Shown piece after piece: positions 1-7,593 of a stretch of DNA of 64,000 nucleotides (its first letter is position 1; the number at the start of each line of letters is the position of its first letter). Both the position numbers and the translations under genes were made by a program. The notes beneath the pieces were generated by a model. That model was given only the letters and a program-made list of their open reading frames with translations. It ran no database searches and was not told the origin of the DNA. Source of the stretch: Paenibacillus sp. HW567. GTDB taxonomy: Bacteria; Bacillota; Bacilli; Paenibacillales; Paenibacillaceae. The stretch covers positions 5,722,886 to 5,786,885 of the forward strand of contig NZ_KB910518.1 of the NCBI RefSeq assembly GCF_000374185.1. The letters are read 5' to 3'.

Positions 1-352
1 CTGCCCTTTTGATTCCTTCAGCCTGCAGATTGGTTAATTCACCAGATGAATTTCGATTCAGAATATGGCCTTTGATTATTTTATCATTCGTCATAAGCTT
101 CGTGTAACTATCTTTAAGAGGAGATTCCACTAGTTGTTTTAAGTCGTCAGTAAATGTACCTACTTTAGGGTTGTGAATAATTGTTAGCGGTTGGCCTCTG
201 TCAATAAAATACTCCATTGTCTTAATTAATGTTGATGATAATTTAACCGGTTCAATTACTGGAATAATTCCGTTACGAATACACTCACGATCCAACAATT
301 CCCTGATAGCCAGCAATTCATTCTGTCTTCCTCTTAGATATGGAAAGTACAT
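1..352 (-). CDS. sce7725 family protein (3' part beyond window)
   Basis: This is the N-terminal 117 codons of a minus-strand gene running off the left edge. Translation starts at an ATG at 352 and reads MYFPYLRGRQNELLAIREL, the N-terminal signature I associate with the sce7725 family, named after Sorangium cellulosum and of unknown function. It starts 6 bp after the stop of the sce7726-type gene, so the two are almost certainly co-transcribed and translationally coupled. The family pairing is from memory of annotated genomes; no catalytic motif is visible in this part. The DNA is AT-rich compared with the following genes, consistent with horizontal acquisition. Confidence 0.75.
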   Translation of the reverse strand, partial: MYFPYLRGRQNELLAIRELLDRECIRNGIIPVIEPVKLSSTLIKTMEYFIDRGQPLTIIHNPKVGTFTDDLKQLVESPLKDSYTKLMTNDKIIKGHILNRNSSGELTNLQAEGIKRA

Positions 353-358
353 TTTTTA

Positions 359-1210
359 TCAACCCCCGAATTTTTTTTCCAGAAAATAATTAAGTTTGTA
401 GTAATCCTCCCTTCTGAATTTTGAAAAATATATCAAAAATTTTAGTTCATAAGGCACAAAACGTTGAAAAACCTCATCGTCCACCGTAATTCTTTTCTTC
501 AACTCAATAAGCATGTATCGATATGCTTGTTCAATTGGTATTGATTGAAAATGTTCAAAGCATGCCTTGTAATAGCGCACTTGCTCTGTAACCGGCAGCT
601 TATTAAAATGTTTCAATAGAATACTCTCGAATTCTTGTTTTCTTAACATGTTAAACATCGTACGATAGTCCAATTTAGTATTATCAGCAAGTGGTGGCTT
701 ACGAAGGCTAAGAGTGTTTTTATTTGTCAGAATATAAATTCCGACAGGTGTATGCCCCAAAAGTCTTAACACAGATTCATAATTGGATTCATAAGTTACC
801 ACACAAACATTATTAAAACCTTTATAGTAGTCGGAGACTTGATTCTCAAGCCGGTCAAGATTATCCAACTCCGTTTTAATTTCATACACTACTGCTTTAC
901 CATTAATTAGAACTAAGTCAGCTTTTGATTTGTTAATCAAAATTTCTGTTAATGCGGTTGTTGTTTTCAGGCTGTGTCTGCCAAGCAATAGCTTATTTAA
1001 GAGTGTATTTTTATAAAAATACTCGTTTCTATAACTCTTGGTTATAATTTGATATACATCACTTATTAATTCCTTGTTATATTGTGTTCCAACATCGCCT
1101 AAATATCTATTTATTGTTGTGATATACGCGTGATTGTACTCATCGTTCGTCAAATCACTGATTGTATTTTGAGAAAAAAAACGATTAAGAATCATATTGT
1201 TTGTATCCAT
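359..1210 (-). CDS. sce7726 family protein, PD-(D/E)XK-like
   Basis: A 283-residue protein matching the sce7726 family pattern, in which ADLVLINGKAVVYEIKTELD is followed by NLDRLENQ. The ATG at 1210 is preferred over an upstream in-frame TTG at 1228, because that TTG overlaps the ribosome site AAAGAAGG, which lies 7 bp before the ATG. D98, E110 and K112 are arranged like the D...ExK core of PD-(D/E)XK nucleases, so a DNA- or RNA-cleaving role is inferred, not shown. It is first in an apparent operon with the sce7725-type gene. Base composition is AT-rich. The partnership suggests a two-component accessory, possibly defence-like, unit of unknown function. Confidence 0.75.
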   Translation of the reverse strand: MDTNNMILNRFFSQNTISDLTNDEYNHAYITTINRYLGDVGTQYNKELISDVYQIITKSYRNEYFYKNTLLNKLLLGRHSLKTTTALTEILINKSKADLVLINGKAVVYEIKTELDNLDRLENQVSDYYKGFNNVCVVTYESNYESVLRLLGHTPVGIYILTNKNTLSLRKPPLADNTKLDYRTMFNMLRKQEFESILLKHFNKLPVTEQVRYYKACFEHFQSIPIEQAYRYMLIELKKRITVDDEVFQRFVPYELKFLIYFSKFRREDYYKLNYFLEKKFGG

Positions 1211-1332
1211 AGCTAAACCTTCTTTCAAACAAATGCTTATTCTACGTCAATAATAATATGATTCTGCTTCACTAACAACAAACTCCCTAATTAATGTAAA
1301 TCAGAAAAGCAATAAACCCTTCTGTAAGGATA

Positions 1333-1360
1333 GAAAAATGGACGTCCCTTTGGACGTCCA
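1333..1360 (-). terminator. Terminator after gltD
   Basis: On the minus strand TGGACGTCC and GGACGTCCA form a 9-bp stem (1339-1347 and 1352-1360) followed by TTTTTC, just downstream of the gltD stop at 1390. Confidence 0.75.
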
Positions 1361-1389
1361 CACCGGTTGCTTCCCGGAGACAATATGAC

Positions 1390-2874
1390 TTATGGCAGAT
1401 TCGATGAACCCATCAGGAACCGGTCCACCTCGCGGGCTGCCTGCCGGCCTTCGTTGATCGCCCATACTACAAGGCTCTGTCCGCGCCGCATATCTCCGGC
1501 GGCGAAAACACCTTCGACATTGGTCACCTGTGCTCCGAATTCCGCCTTGGCATTGGAGCGCTCGTCACGCTCTACTCCAAGCTGGTTCAGCACGGTTTCT
1601 TCCGGTCCGGTGAAGCCCAGAGCCAGCAGTACAAGCTGCGCCTTAATCACTTCTTCACTGCCCGGAACTTCAACCGGAACCATGTGGCCCTGCTCATTCC
1701 GGGTCCATTCAATGCGTACAGTGTGCAGCTCCTGCACATGCCCGCCATCATCCCCGACAAAGCGCTTTGTATTCACAAGGTAACGGCGCGGATCTTCCTT
1801 GTATAACGCCGCCGCTTCCTGCTGGCCGTAATCGACCTTCAGCACCTTCGGCCATTCCGGCCAAGGGTTGCCCGTCTGGCGGGTAAGCGGTGACTGCGGC
1901 ATTATCTCTAATTGGACCACGCTGCGGCAGCCGTGGCGGATCGAGGTAGCTACACAGTCGGTTCCTGTATCCCCGCCGCCGATTACAACGACATCCTTGC
2001 CGGCCGCAGTGAGGTATTCCCCGTCGTCAAGGCCGGAATCCAGCAGGCTCTTCGTATTCAGCGTCAGGAATTCCATCGCCTGATGAATGCCGCGAAGCTC
2101 GCGGCCTTCTATTGTAAGATCGCGCGCCTGCGTTGAGCCGCCGCAGAGCACTACCGCATCATGGTCATCCTTCAGTTGCGGCGCGGTAATATCTTTGCCG
2201 ATCTCGGTCCGGGTAACAAAGCTGACCCCTTCCGCCGCCAGCAGATCCACGCGGCGCTGCACGGTCTTTTTGTCCAGCTTCATGTTCGGAATTCCGTATG
2301 TCAGCAGACCGCCGATCCGGTCGGCCCGTTCATAGACAGTTACACTGTGTCCGGCTTTGTTAAGCTGGGCGGCACAGGCGAGTCCCGCAGGACCGGAGCC
2401 GACTACGGCAACCTTCTTGCCTGTCCGGCTAAGCGGCGGCTCGGGAACAATCCAGCCTTCGGCAAAGCCTCTGTCCACAATAGCCTTCTCAATAGATTTA
2501 ATCGTTACCGGCTTACCGTTCATTCCCACCGTACAAGAGCCTTCGCAAGGCGCAGGGCAGACCCGTCCGGTAAACTCCGGAAAATTATTAGTTTTGTGGA
2601 GCCGCTTCAGAGCAACCTCCCAGTTGCCGCGGTATACCATATCGTTCCATTCGGGAATCAGATTGTGCAGCGGACAGCCCGAGGCCATCCCGGAGAGCAG
2701 ACGGCCTACGTGGCAGAACGGCGTTCCGCAATCCATGCAGCGCGCCCCTTGCTCCCGCAGCTTCTCCTCATCCATTGGCTGTGAAAATTCATTCCAGTTC
2801 TTGATCCGTTCTAGCGGCTCACATTCTGCAGGGGTCTGCCGCTGATATTCCAGAAATCCTGTTGCTTTACCCAT
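1390..2874 (-). CDS. gltD: Glutamate synthase small (beta) subunit
   Basis: NADPH-dependent GltD supplies electrons to the large subunit GltB, which makes glutamate from glutamine and 2-oxoglutarate. Visible are the N-terminal iron-sulfur cysteines (CMDCGTPFCHVG, GCPLHNLIPEWND, CPAPCEGSCTVG), the FAD-binding VAVVGSGPAGLACAAQL and a second nucleotide-binding VVVIGGGDTGTDCVA. The chosen ATG at 2874 begins MGKATGFLEYQRQTP, the usual family start, and has GGAGG 9 bp upstream; an earlier in-frame start would add an unlikely 25-residue tail. The length (494 aa) is normal. No gltB lies beside it: the upstream neighbour is an unrelated membrane-protein gene behind its own terminator. GltB must be encoded elsewhere, or this is a standalone GltD-like oxidoreductase. 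Confidence 0.92.
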   Translation of the reverse strand: MGKATGFLEYQRQTPAECEPLERIKNWNEFSQPMDEEKLREQGARCMDCGTPFCHVGRLLSGMASGCPLHNLIPEWNDMVYRGNWEVALKRLHKTNNFPEFTGRVCPAPCEGSCTVGMNGKPVTIKSIEKAIVDRGFAEGWIVPEPPLSRTGKKVAVVGSGPAGLACAAQLNKAGHSVTVYERADRIGGLLTYGIPNMKLDKKTVQRRVDLLAAEGVSFVTRTEIGKDITAPQLKDDHDAVVLCGGSTQARDLTIEGRELRGIHQAMEFLTLNTKSLLDSGLDDGEYLTAAGKDVVVIGGGDTGTDCVATSIRHGCRSVVQLEIMPQSPLTRQTGNPWPEWPKVLKVDYGQQEAAALYKEDPRRYLVNTKRFVGDDGGHVQELHTVRIEWTRNEQGHMVPVEVPGSEEVIKAQLVLLALGFTGPEETVLNQLGVERDERSNAKAEFGAQVTNVEGVFAAGDMRRGQSLVVWAINEGRQAAREVDRFLMGSSNLP

Positions 2875-3012
2875 ACCTGTCATCCTCCGAGTCTCTCTGA
2901 TTGGCCGCCGTAACGTCAAGGGCGGCATTCTTGCCCCATTCGGCTCCAAAAAGACAGTTACTCTCTGTCACCGACTGATTATTTGTCACTGTAAAGCAGC
3001 AAAGCAAAAGGC

Positions 3013-3036
3013 TATAAAAAGGCGGATTTCCGCCTG
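3013..3036 (-). terminator. Terminator after HAAS-domain gene
   Basis: Minus strand: AGGCGGAAATCCGCCT hairpin followed by TTTTATAG, about 100 bp downstream of the stop at 3135 and upstream of gltD. Confidence 0.75.
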
Positions 3037-3134
3037 AAATGCCTTTATATTATCATCTATACTCTATAGCCTAAATGAGCAATGTCACATTTTTTAAATA
3101 AAATTTCGGGGATGGGCAGAGCCGGTCTGAAGCA

Positions 3135-4118
3135 TTATTTTGCCTTACCGGCATTATATACAGAATTGGATACCCCCAGCAGAATTCCGGTAACCGGAAA
3201 CACCACCCAGTTCATATCCCAGCGATCATAGACAAAGCCGCTGATCAGGAAGATGCAGACGGCCACCGGCCAGATAATGGCTGCGACAGAGCCCATAACA
3301 CGGTTCTCTTCCTTCTTTTCCTTAGAGAACTCGCCTTCCCCTAGCAGGAATTTGAAGCTTTCTTTGATACTCCCGTAGTAGATGAACAGGAAGACTGCCA
3401 AAGCAATTAACGCAAGCAAGAGAACCACGCCATAAGCCGTATCGCTGTCATTGAACACAGACCATACAATAACTGGAACCGGGCTAAGCACACACAAGCA
3501 TACCCCCATCACGAGAGACAGGGTATACGTAGAGGCATAGGCGCTGCTGCGATGCTGGATTTCGGTCCGCAGCTCATACGGCAGGTCGAAGCCGTTGCGC
3601 AAATATTTATATTTCTCCAGCATCGTGCCGCTGAAAATGAACATTCCAACTGCCAAAGCCACCAGTATAAGCAATATGACCACACTAAGGATCGAAGCAG
3701 CATCAGCAACAATTCCCCCTCTGAGAAAACCGGACTCCGCCAGAGAGTTGAGCAAGATCAGCAATGCGGCGCCGCCGATGCACAGCGTTACGCCAAGCCC
3801 CACCAGGAAGCCTGATTTCTTTTTGGCGGCCATATAGCCCCAGGTATCCTCGGGAGCAAGCAGGGGAAGTGGAGGATACGGAGGAAGCGGGCTTTCTGCG
3901 TTCTCCACCTGAATATCCAGCTCAGCAATCAATTCATCAATATTGCCGAACTCGGAGATCACAATGCCTACGGCTTCATTTTCGGTCTTGCCTTCCTGCT
4001 TCAGCTCATAATATTTCTCTTCCATGTTCGCCAGCAGATCCTGCTTAAGTCCCTGCATTTGTGCAGTCTTAGGGAGAGCAGCAAACATATTGTTTAGATA
4101 ACCAATGATTGTATCCAT
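3135..4118 (-). CDS. HAAS/permease-prefix-domain membrane protein
   Basis: A 327-residue protein. Residues 1-70 are a soluble helical domain with the pattern of the HAAS (permease prefix domain 1) family, which is typically encoded next to PadR regulators: it carries LKQDLLANMEEKYYELKQEG and then SEFGNIDEL. A proline-rich linker (PLPPYPPLPLL) leads to about six hydrophobic membrane segments spread over residues 105-320. It starts one base after the padR stop, so translation is coupled. The family knowledge suggests a regulated membrane or signalling role; substrate and mechanism are unknown. Confidence 0.8.
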   Translation of the reverse strand: MDTIIGYLNNMFAALPKTAQMQGLKQDLLANMEEKYYELKQEGKTENEAVGIVISEFGNIDELIAELDIQVENAESPLPPYPPLPLLAPEDTWGYMAAKKKSGFLVGLGVTLCIGGAALLILLNSLAESGFLRGGIVADAASILSVVILLILVALAVGMFIFSGTMLEKYKYLRNGFDLPYELRTEIQHRSSAYASTYTLSLVMGVCLCVLSPVPVIVWSVFNDSDTAYGVVLLLALIALAVFLFIYYGSIKESFKFLLGEGEFSKEKKEENRVMGSVAAIIWPVAVCIFLISGFVYDRWDMNWVVFPVTGILLGVSNSVYNAGKAK

Positions 4119-4119
4119 C

Positions 4120-4449
4120 TTACCCCAGCTCCTTAATAAATTTGTTTACAACTTCTTGTGTAATAAGCCACTCCGCACATTTCTCATGGTAGTAGGCCAG
4201 CCCCTCCAGAGTAATACGGTAGTATGTACGGCGTTTCCCCTGAGTCTCATCTTTATAAAAAGAGCAGATATACCCATTCTTCTCCAGCCGGGCGAACGCG
4301 GAGTAGAGGGTGGTCTCTTTCATAATATATTTCTCATCCGACAGCCTTCTGATATTCTTCGAGATTTCGTAGCCGTAGGACTCGCCGTTCAGAAGCATAT
4401 ATAGAATAAAAGTATCGTTGTATCCGCGAATCACATCACTGCTGATCAA
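4120..4449 (-). CDS. PadR family transcriptional regulator
   Basis: A 109-residue winged-helix protein of the PadR family: LNGESYGYEISKNIRRLSD, then KETTLYSAFARLEKNGYICS and GKRRTYYRITLEGLAYY, the recognition helix and beta wing. It starts at TTG 4449 with AGGAGG 7 bp upstream; no suitably placed ATG exists. It is the first gene of a two-gene operon with the HAAS-domain protein. Two identical-architecture dyads (TACTAC-N7-GTAGTA) lie in its promoter, so autorepression is likely. The ligand is unknown. Confidence 0.92.
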   Translation of the reverse strand: MISSDVIRGYNDTFILYMLLNGESYGYEISKNIRRLSDEKYIMKETTLYSAFARLEKNGYICSFYKDETQGKRRTYYRITLEGLAYYHEKCAEWLITQEVVNKFIKELG

Positions 4450-4476
4450 TAATATTCCTCCTTACTTCATCTGTCG

Positions 4477-4533
4477 TACTACTTCTGTCGTAGTAATTTG
4501 TATTGTAGCATGATTACTACGATAGGTGTAGTA
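4477..4533 (-). promoter_or_regulatory. padR promoter with twin operator dyads
   Basis: Two dyads of form TACTAC-N7-GTAGTA occupy 4477-4495 and 4515-4533, 38 bp apart. Between them, on the minus strand, sits an extended -10 element TGCTACAAT (TACAAT at 4507-4502). One dyad therefore covers the -35 side and the other the start-site side, a classical repression arrangement. Assignment to PadR is inference from position. Confidence 0.7.
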
Positions 4534-4545
4534 TTTTTTTCATGT

Positions 4546-4593
4546 AAAAAAAGACCGTCCTGCCGGCAGAAGGCTCTACCCGCAAGACAGTCC
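4546..4593 (-). terminator. Terminator after pulA
   Basis: Minus strand: GACTGTCTTGC (4592-4582) pairs with GCAGGACGGTC (4563-4553) with one wobble, followed by TTTTTTT. Confidence 0.75.
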
Positions 4594-4630
4594 AATTATT
4601 GACTTCCCTCATTATTCTGCGTTAATCCGG

Positions 4631-6589
4631 CTAAGCTTCAACCGCCAGCACCACCATACCGGTGCCCTGAACCGTCAGCCGTCCATCTGCTTCCATTACC
4701 GCCAGCTCTTCACCCAGCAGCGGCTTCCATGCTCCCAGCGGAGGCAGCTTAAGCGTTGATCCAGACGGGTTAGAGTTGTATACCACGTACAGATGCTCGG
4801 CTGAATCGCCTCCGGCATGGCCGCGCAGCGTATATGCGAGGACACCGGCCGGAGCCTTCTCGAAGATCAGGTTCGCACGGATCTCCTCCGCGCTGTGCAT
4901 GCGGAAGGCCGGATGCGCCTTGCGAAGGGCGATCAGTCTTTTCATATAAGCTACATCATCCGCATGCCCGGCGCAGCGCTCCCAATCGAGCCAGTTGATT
5001 TCAATGTTTGATTTGAAGCTGTTCTCCACACCGTTCTTAGTACGCATAAACTCTTGTCCGGCATGAAGAAAAGGAATCCCCTGGCTTGTCAGCACCATCG
5101 CCGAAGCCAAGCGGTGCATCGCTCTGCGTTGTTCGTCGGTTTGTCCCGGGGAGGACAGGACGATTTTATCCCATAAGGTATGGTTATCATGGCATTCTAC
5201 ATAGTTCACGCACTGCTGCGGCTCATCGGCGAATTGGCCGCTGTTCTGTCCGTACACCACTCCCCCGGTAATGCCTGTCTTCACCCACGGCTCCAGGCCT
5301 GTTCCTCCGCCAACAAACCCCGGCTCCTCAAAGCGGAAAATGTTGCCCTTCACCGCATCGCGGAAGCCGTCGTTGAACTGTCCGATCCCCGGCAGCACAT
5401 CTGCGTTACTCTGATTGGCAAGCCTTTCCGGTGCAAGCTCCGTCTCCATAATCCAGCCCTCGCCAATGGTTATAATCGAGGGGTCAAGCTCATCCAGACG
5501 GCGGCGGACTTCCGCCATCGTATCCACATCCATAAGCCCCATTAAGTCAAAGCGGAAGCCGTCGATATGATACTCCTTGGCCCAGTAAAGCACCGAATCC
5601 ACAATGAAGCGGGACATCATCAGACGCTCAGTGGCAGCATCATTGCCGCAGCCGGAGCCGTTGGACAGGCTGCCGTCCCGCTTGTAGCGGAGATAATAGC
5701 CGGGAACCAGCTTGGTGAAATTTACGCGGTAACCGTCATACACATGATTGTAGACAACATCCATAATCACGCGCAGACCGTGGTCATGCAGCGCCTGAAT
5801 CATTGTCTTCAGCTCTGTAATGCGCACTCCCGGGATGAATGGATCAGTAGCATAAGAGCCTTCCGGCGCATTGTAATTCTTCGGATCATAACCCCAGTTA
5901 TACTGGGGCTGGTCCAGCCTGGTCTCATCCACACTCTCTGTCGCATAGTCGTAAATTGGCAGCAGTTGGACATGCGTCACGCCAAGATCGGCAATATGAT
6001 CAAGCCCGGTCAGAATTCCTCCCGGACCACGCGTTCCTTCTTCGGCCAGGCCGAGAAACTGGCCTTTGCGGGCAATTCCACTGGCGGGATGCATGGACAA
6101 ATCACGCAGATGAAGCTCGTAGATAACCGCATCCACAGGATTGCCGAAAGGCGGCTTATCCCCGGTCCACCGCTTGGGATCGGTCTTCCGCAGATCAATA
6201 ATTGCCGCTCTGTCCCCATTCACTCCAACAGCCCGCGCATAAGGATCAGCCGCCTCATTCCACTGATCCTCAATTCGCACGCGGTACGTGTAGAGTTTAC
6301 CTTCCAAATCACCGGGAATCTTCAGTCTCCAGGTCCCCCGGACGTCACGGACCATCGGCAAGCGGCGTCCTTCAGCCTGCTGCCACGAATCATAGAGCAC
6401 AACCTCCGCCTCCAGAGCGGTCGGCGCCCATAGACAAAATGCAGATGAGACAGGTGTATAAATAATGCCAAGATCATCGCCGTCATAGCTGAACAGCTCA
6501 TCAAAATCCTGCTCGAATACAGAGATGCCATTTGTAGCCGCAGGATCGCCATAGTAAATGGTCTCTTCCATTTCCCTTTGTACGGACAA
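4631..6589 (-). CDS. pulA: Type I pullulanase (alpha-1,6-debranching enzyme)
   Basis: Hydrolyses alpha-1,6 branches in pullulan, limit dextrins and glycogen. The 652-residue protein has an N-terminal CBM48-like sandwich (FCLWAPTALEAEVVLYD), the diagnostic pullulanase motif YNWGYDPKNYNAPEGSYATD, then the GH13 regions DVVYNH, DGFRFDLMG (nucleophile Asp), GEGW (acid/base Glu) and ECHDNHTLWD. No signal peptide is present, so it is probably intracellular and handles imported branched oligosaccharides or glycogen. The start is a TTG at 6589 with AAAGGAG 10 bp upstream; an ATG six codons further in has only a poorly spaced AAAGGGA. A LacI-like dyad lies 57-81 bp upstream. Confidence 0.92.
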   Translation of the reverse strand: MSVQREMEETIYYGDPAATNGISVFEQDFDELFSYDGDDLGIIYTPVSSAFCLWAPTALEAEVVLYDSWQQAEGRRLPMVRDVRGTWRLKIPGDLEGKLYTYRVRIEDQWNEAADPYARAVGVNGDRAAIIDLRKTDPKRWTGDKPPFGNPVDAVIYELHLRDLSMHPASGIARKGQFLGLAEEGTRGPGGILTGLDHIADLGVTHVQLLPIYDYATESVDETRLDQPQYNWGYDPKNYNAPEGSYATDPFIPGVRITELKTMIQALHDHGLRVIMDVVYNHVYDGYRVNFTKLVPGYYLRYKRDGSLSNGSGCGNDAATERLMMSRFIVDSVLYWAKEYHIDGFRFDLMGLMDVDTMAEVRRRLDELDPSIITIGEGWIMETELAPERLANQSNADVLPGIGQFNDGFRDAVKGNIFRFEEPGFVGGGTGLEPWVKTGITGGVVYGQNSGQFADEPQQCVNYVECHDNHTLWDKIVLSSPGQTDEQRRAMHRLASAMVLTSQGIPFLHAGQEFMRTKNGVENSFKSNIEINWLDWERCAGHADDVAYMKRLIALRKAHPAFRMHSAEEIRANLIFEKAPAGVLAYTLRGHAGGDSAEHLYVVYNSNPSGSTLKLPPLGAWKPLLGEELAVMEADGRLTVQGTGMVVLAVEA

Positions 6590-6645
6590 CGCAATCGGTC
6601 TCCTTTACCCTTTAATAATTGGATATTATAACCTTATTTCTAGAT

Positions 6646-6670
6646 TAGTGCAAACGTTTGAATTGCACTA
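6646..6670 (-). promoter_or_regulatory. Operator-like dyad upstream of pulA
   Basis: TAGTGCAA (6646-6653) and TTGCACTA (6663-6670) form perfect 8-bp arms around 9 bp; the perfect palindrome CAAACGTTTG (6651-6660) is nested inside. This resembles LacI/MalR or CcpA targets. It overlaps the stop codon of the upstream gene. Confidence 0.55.
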
Positions 6671-7318
6671 GACTTGTGGTATTCCAGGTACTCCAGCGAT
6701 ATTCAATGCTACCATCGTGATAATCTCCTGATTGGGCTGATAAGGGATACGGCGTTCTTTCCCAGGAGTGAAGCCCCCGCTTTTATGGCGTATTCCATTG
6801 TCCTGGACAATAAGCACCGGCCCGGTCTCTATATCCGTCTCATCATAACCGATACCCAGCACCCAATGATAATCATAGGCATAGCTTTCCCGCCACCGGA
6901 AGCTGAACCATTTGTCGAATTTGACTGCTACGGGACGTGCCGCATCAATTTCGGCTTTATACCTCTCCATCCCGTTAAAAGCGGATACGCGAACCGGCTT
7001 ATGCCTGCGTTCTTTATACGGGAGAGCTGCCTTGAGGTAAGCCTCCACTCCCCGGGTAAAGCCGCGTACACTCATGCCCCAAGGAGCTCCGCCATGATGG
7101 CTGTATATATAATTAATATGCGCTGCCTTAGAGACAAAATGACCTGTCCCCGGGATGAACCTACGGCCGTTATGCGTATGCCAATATTCCATTAATGCAG
7201 CCATAGTAGCCGGCCCGCAGGCGGAGCCTGGAGAGGACACTCCCGGCTCCCACTGCGTATACGGCTCCACCTTCAACTGATGCTTAGACTGTATCGTTCT
7301 CATGAGGGTTCTAACCAA
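6668..7318 (-). CDS. C39-like (papain-fold) cysteine peptidase domain protein
   Basis: A 216-residue protein resembling peptidase C39-like family members. The N-terminal SACGPATMAALMEYW supplies a candidate nucleophile Cys34; H151 in YHWVLGIGYDE and D173/N174 in VQDNG would complete a papain-like triad. No signal peptide or membrane segment is seen, so it looks cytoplasmic. The start is uncertain: TTG 7318 lies one base after GGAGGAGG, whereas ATG 7303 is 16 bp away; the longer form is given. It is 78 bp upstream of pulA and co-directional, but a dyad between them suggests separate control. Substrate unknown. Confidence 0.6.
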   Translation of the reverse strand: MVRTLMRTIQSKHQLKVEPYTQWEPGVSSPGSACGPATMAALMEYWHTHNGRRFIPGTGHFVSKAAHINYIYSHHGGAPWGMSVRGFTRGVEAYLKAALPYKERRHKPVRVSAFNGMERYKAEIDAARPVAVKFDKWFSFRWRESYAYDYHWVLGIGYDETDIETGPVLIVQDNGIRHKSGGFTPGKERRIPYQPNQEIITMVALNIAGVPGIPQV

Positions 7319-7444
7319 GCCTCCTCCAGCGTGCCCAGGTACTGTTCCAGACTCTCCGGTGTCCTGTGATCACAGTATACGACAAGTGAAGGAGGGAAAG
7401 AAAATGAACAGGACTTTTCCAACAAAAAAATTAAAATGAAAATA

Positions 7445-7474
7445 TTGACTTATATAGGAAGGATCATCTATAGT
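7445..7474 (+). promoter_or_regulatory. Promoter with TTGACT and TATAGT boxes
   Basis: TTGACT (7445-7450) and TATAGT (7469-7474) are separated by 18 bp and lead into the leader of the secreted-protein gene at 7594. Confidence 0.6.
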
Positions 7475-7510
7475 TTAAATAAATATTTTATTCGTGACCT
7501 GTTACGATGG

Positions 7511-7560
7511 AAGCACCCGTAATAAAGGCTTATTTGCCTTTGCTGCGGGTGCTTTTTGTT
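7511..7560 (+). terminator. Intrinsic terminator within 5' leader (possible attenuator)
   Basis: AAGCACCCG (7511-7519) pairs with CGGGTGCTT (7546-7554) and is followed by TTTGTT; an inner stem AAAGGC/GCCTTT (7524-7529, 7536-7541) is nested. It lies between a good promoter and the ATG at 7594, so it ends either a short RNA of about 75 nt or acts as an attenuator for the downstream gene. Confidence 0.65.
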
Positions 7561-7593
7561 GTCTTCAGTGCTGCGGATAACAGGAGGAGAACA

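Noticed and set aside
5567..6433. Long plus-strand frame opposite pulA
   Set aside because: Antisense shadow of a clearly conserved pullulanase; no ribosome site.
7507..7593. N-terminal extension of the secreted coiled-coil protein
   Set aside because: It would run through the leader terminator and put a hydrophilic segment before the signal peptide; the downstream ATG has a consensus ribosome site.
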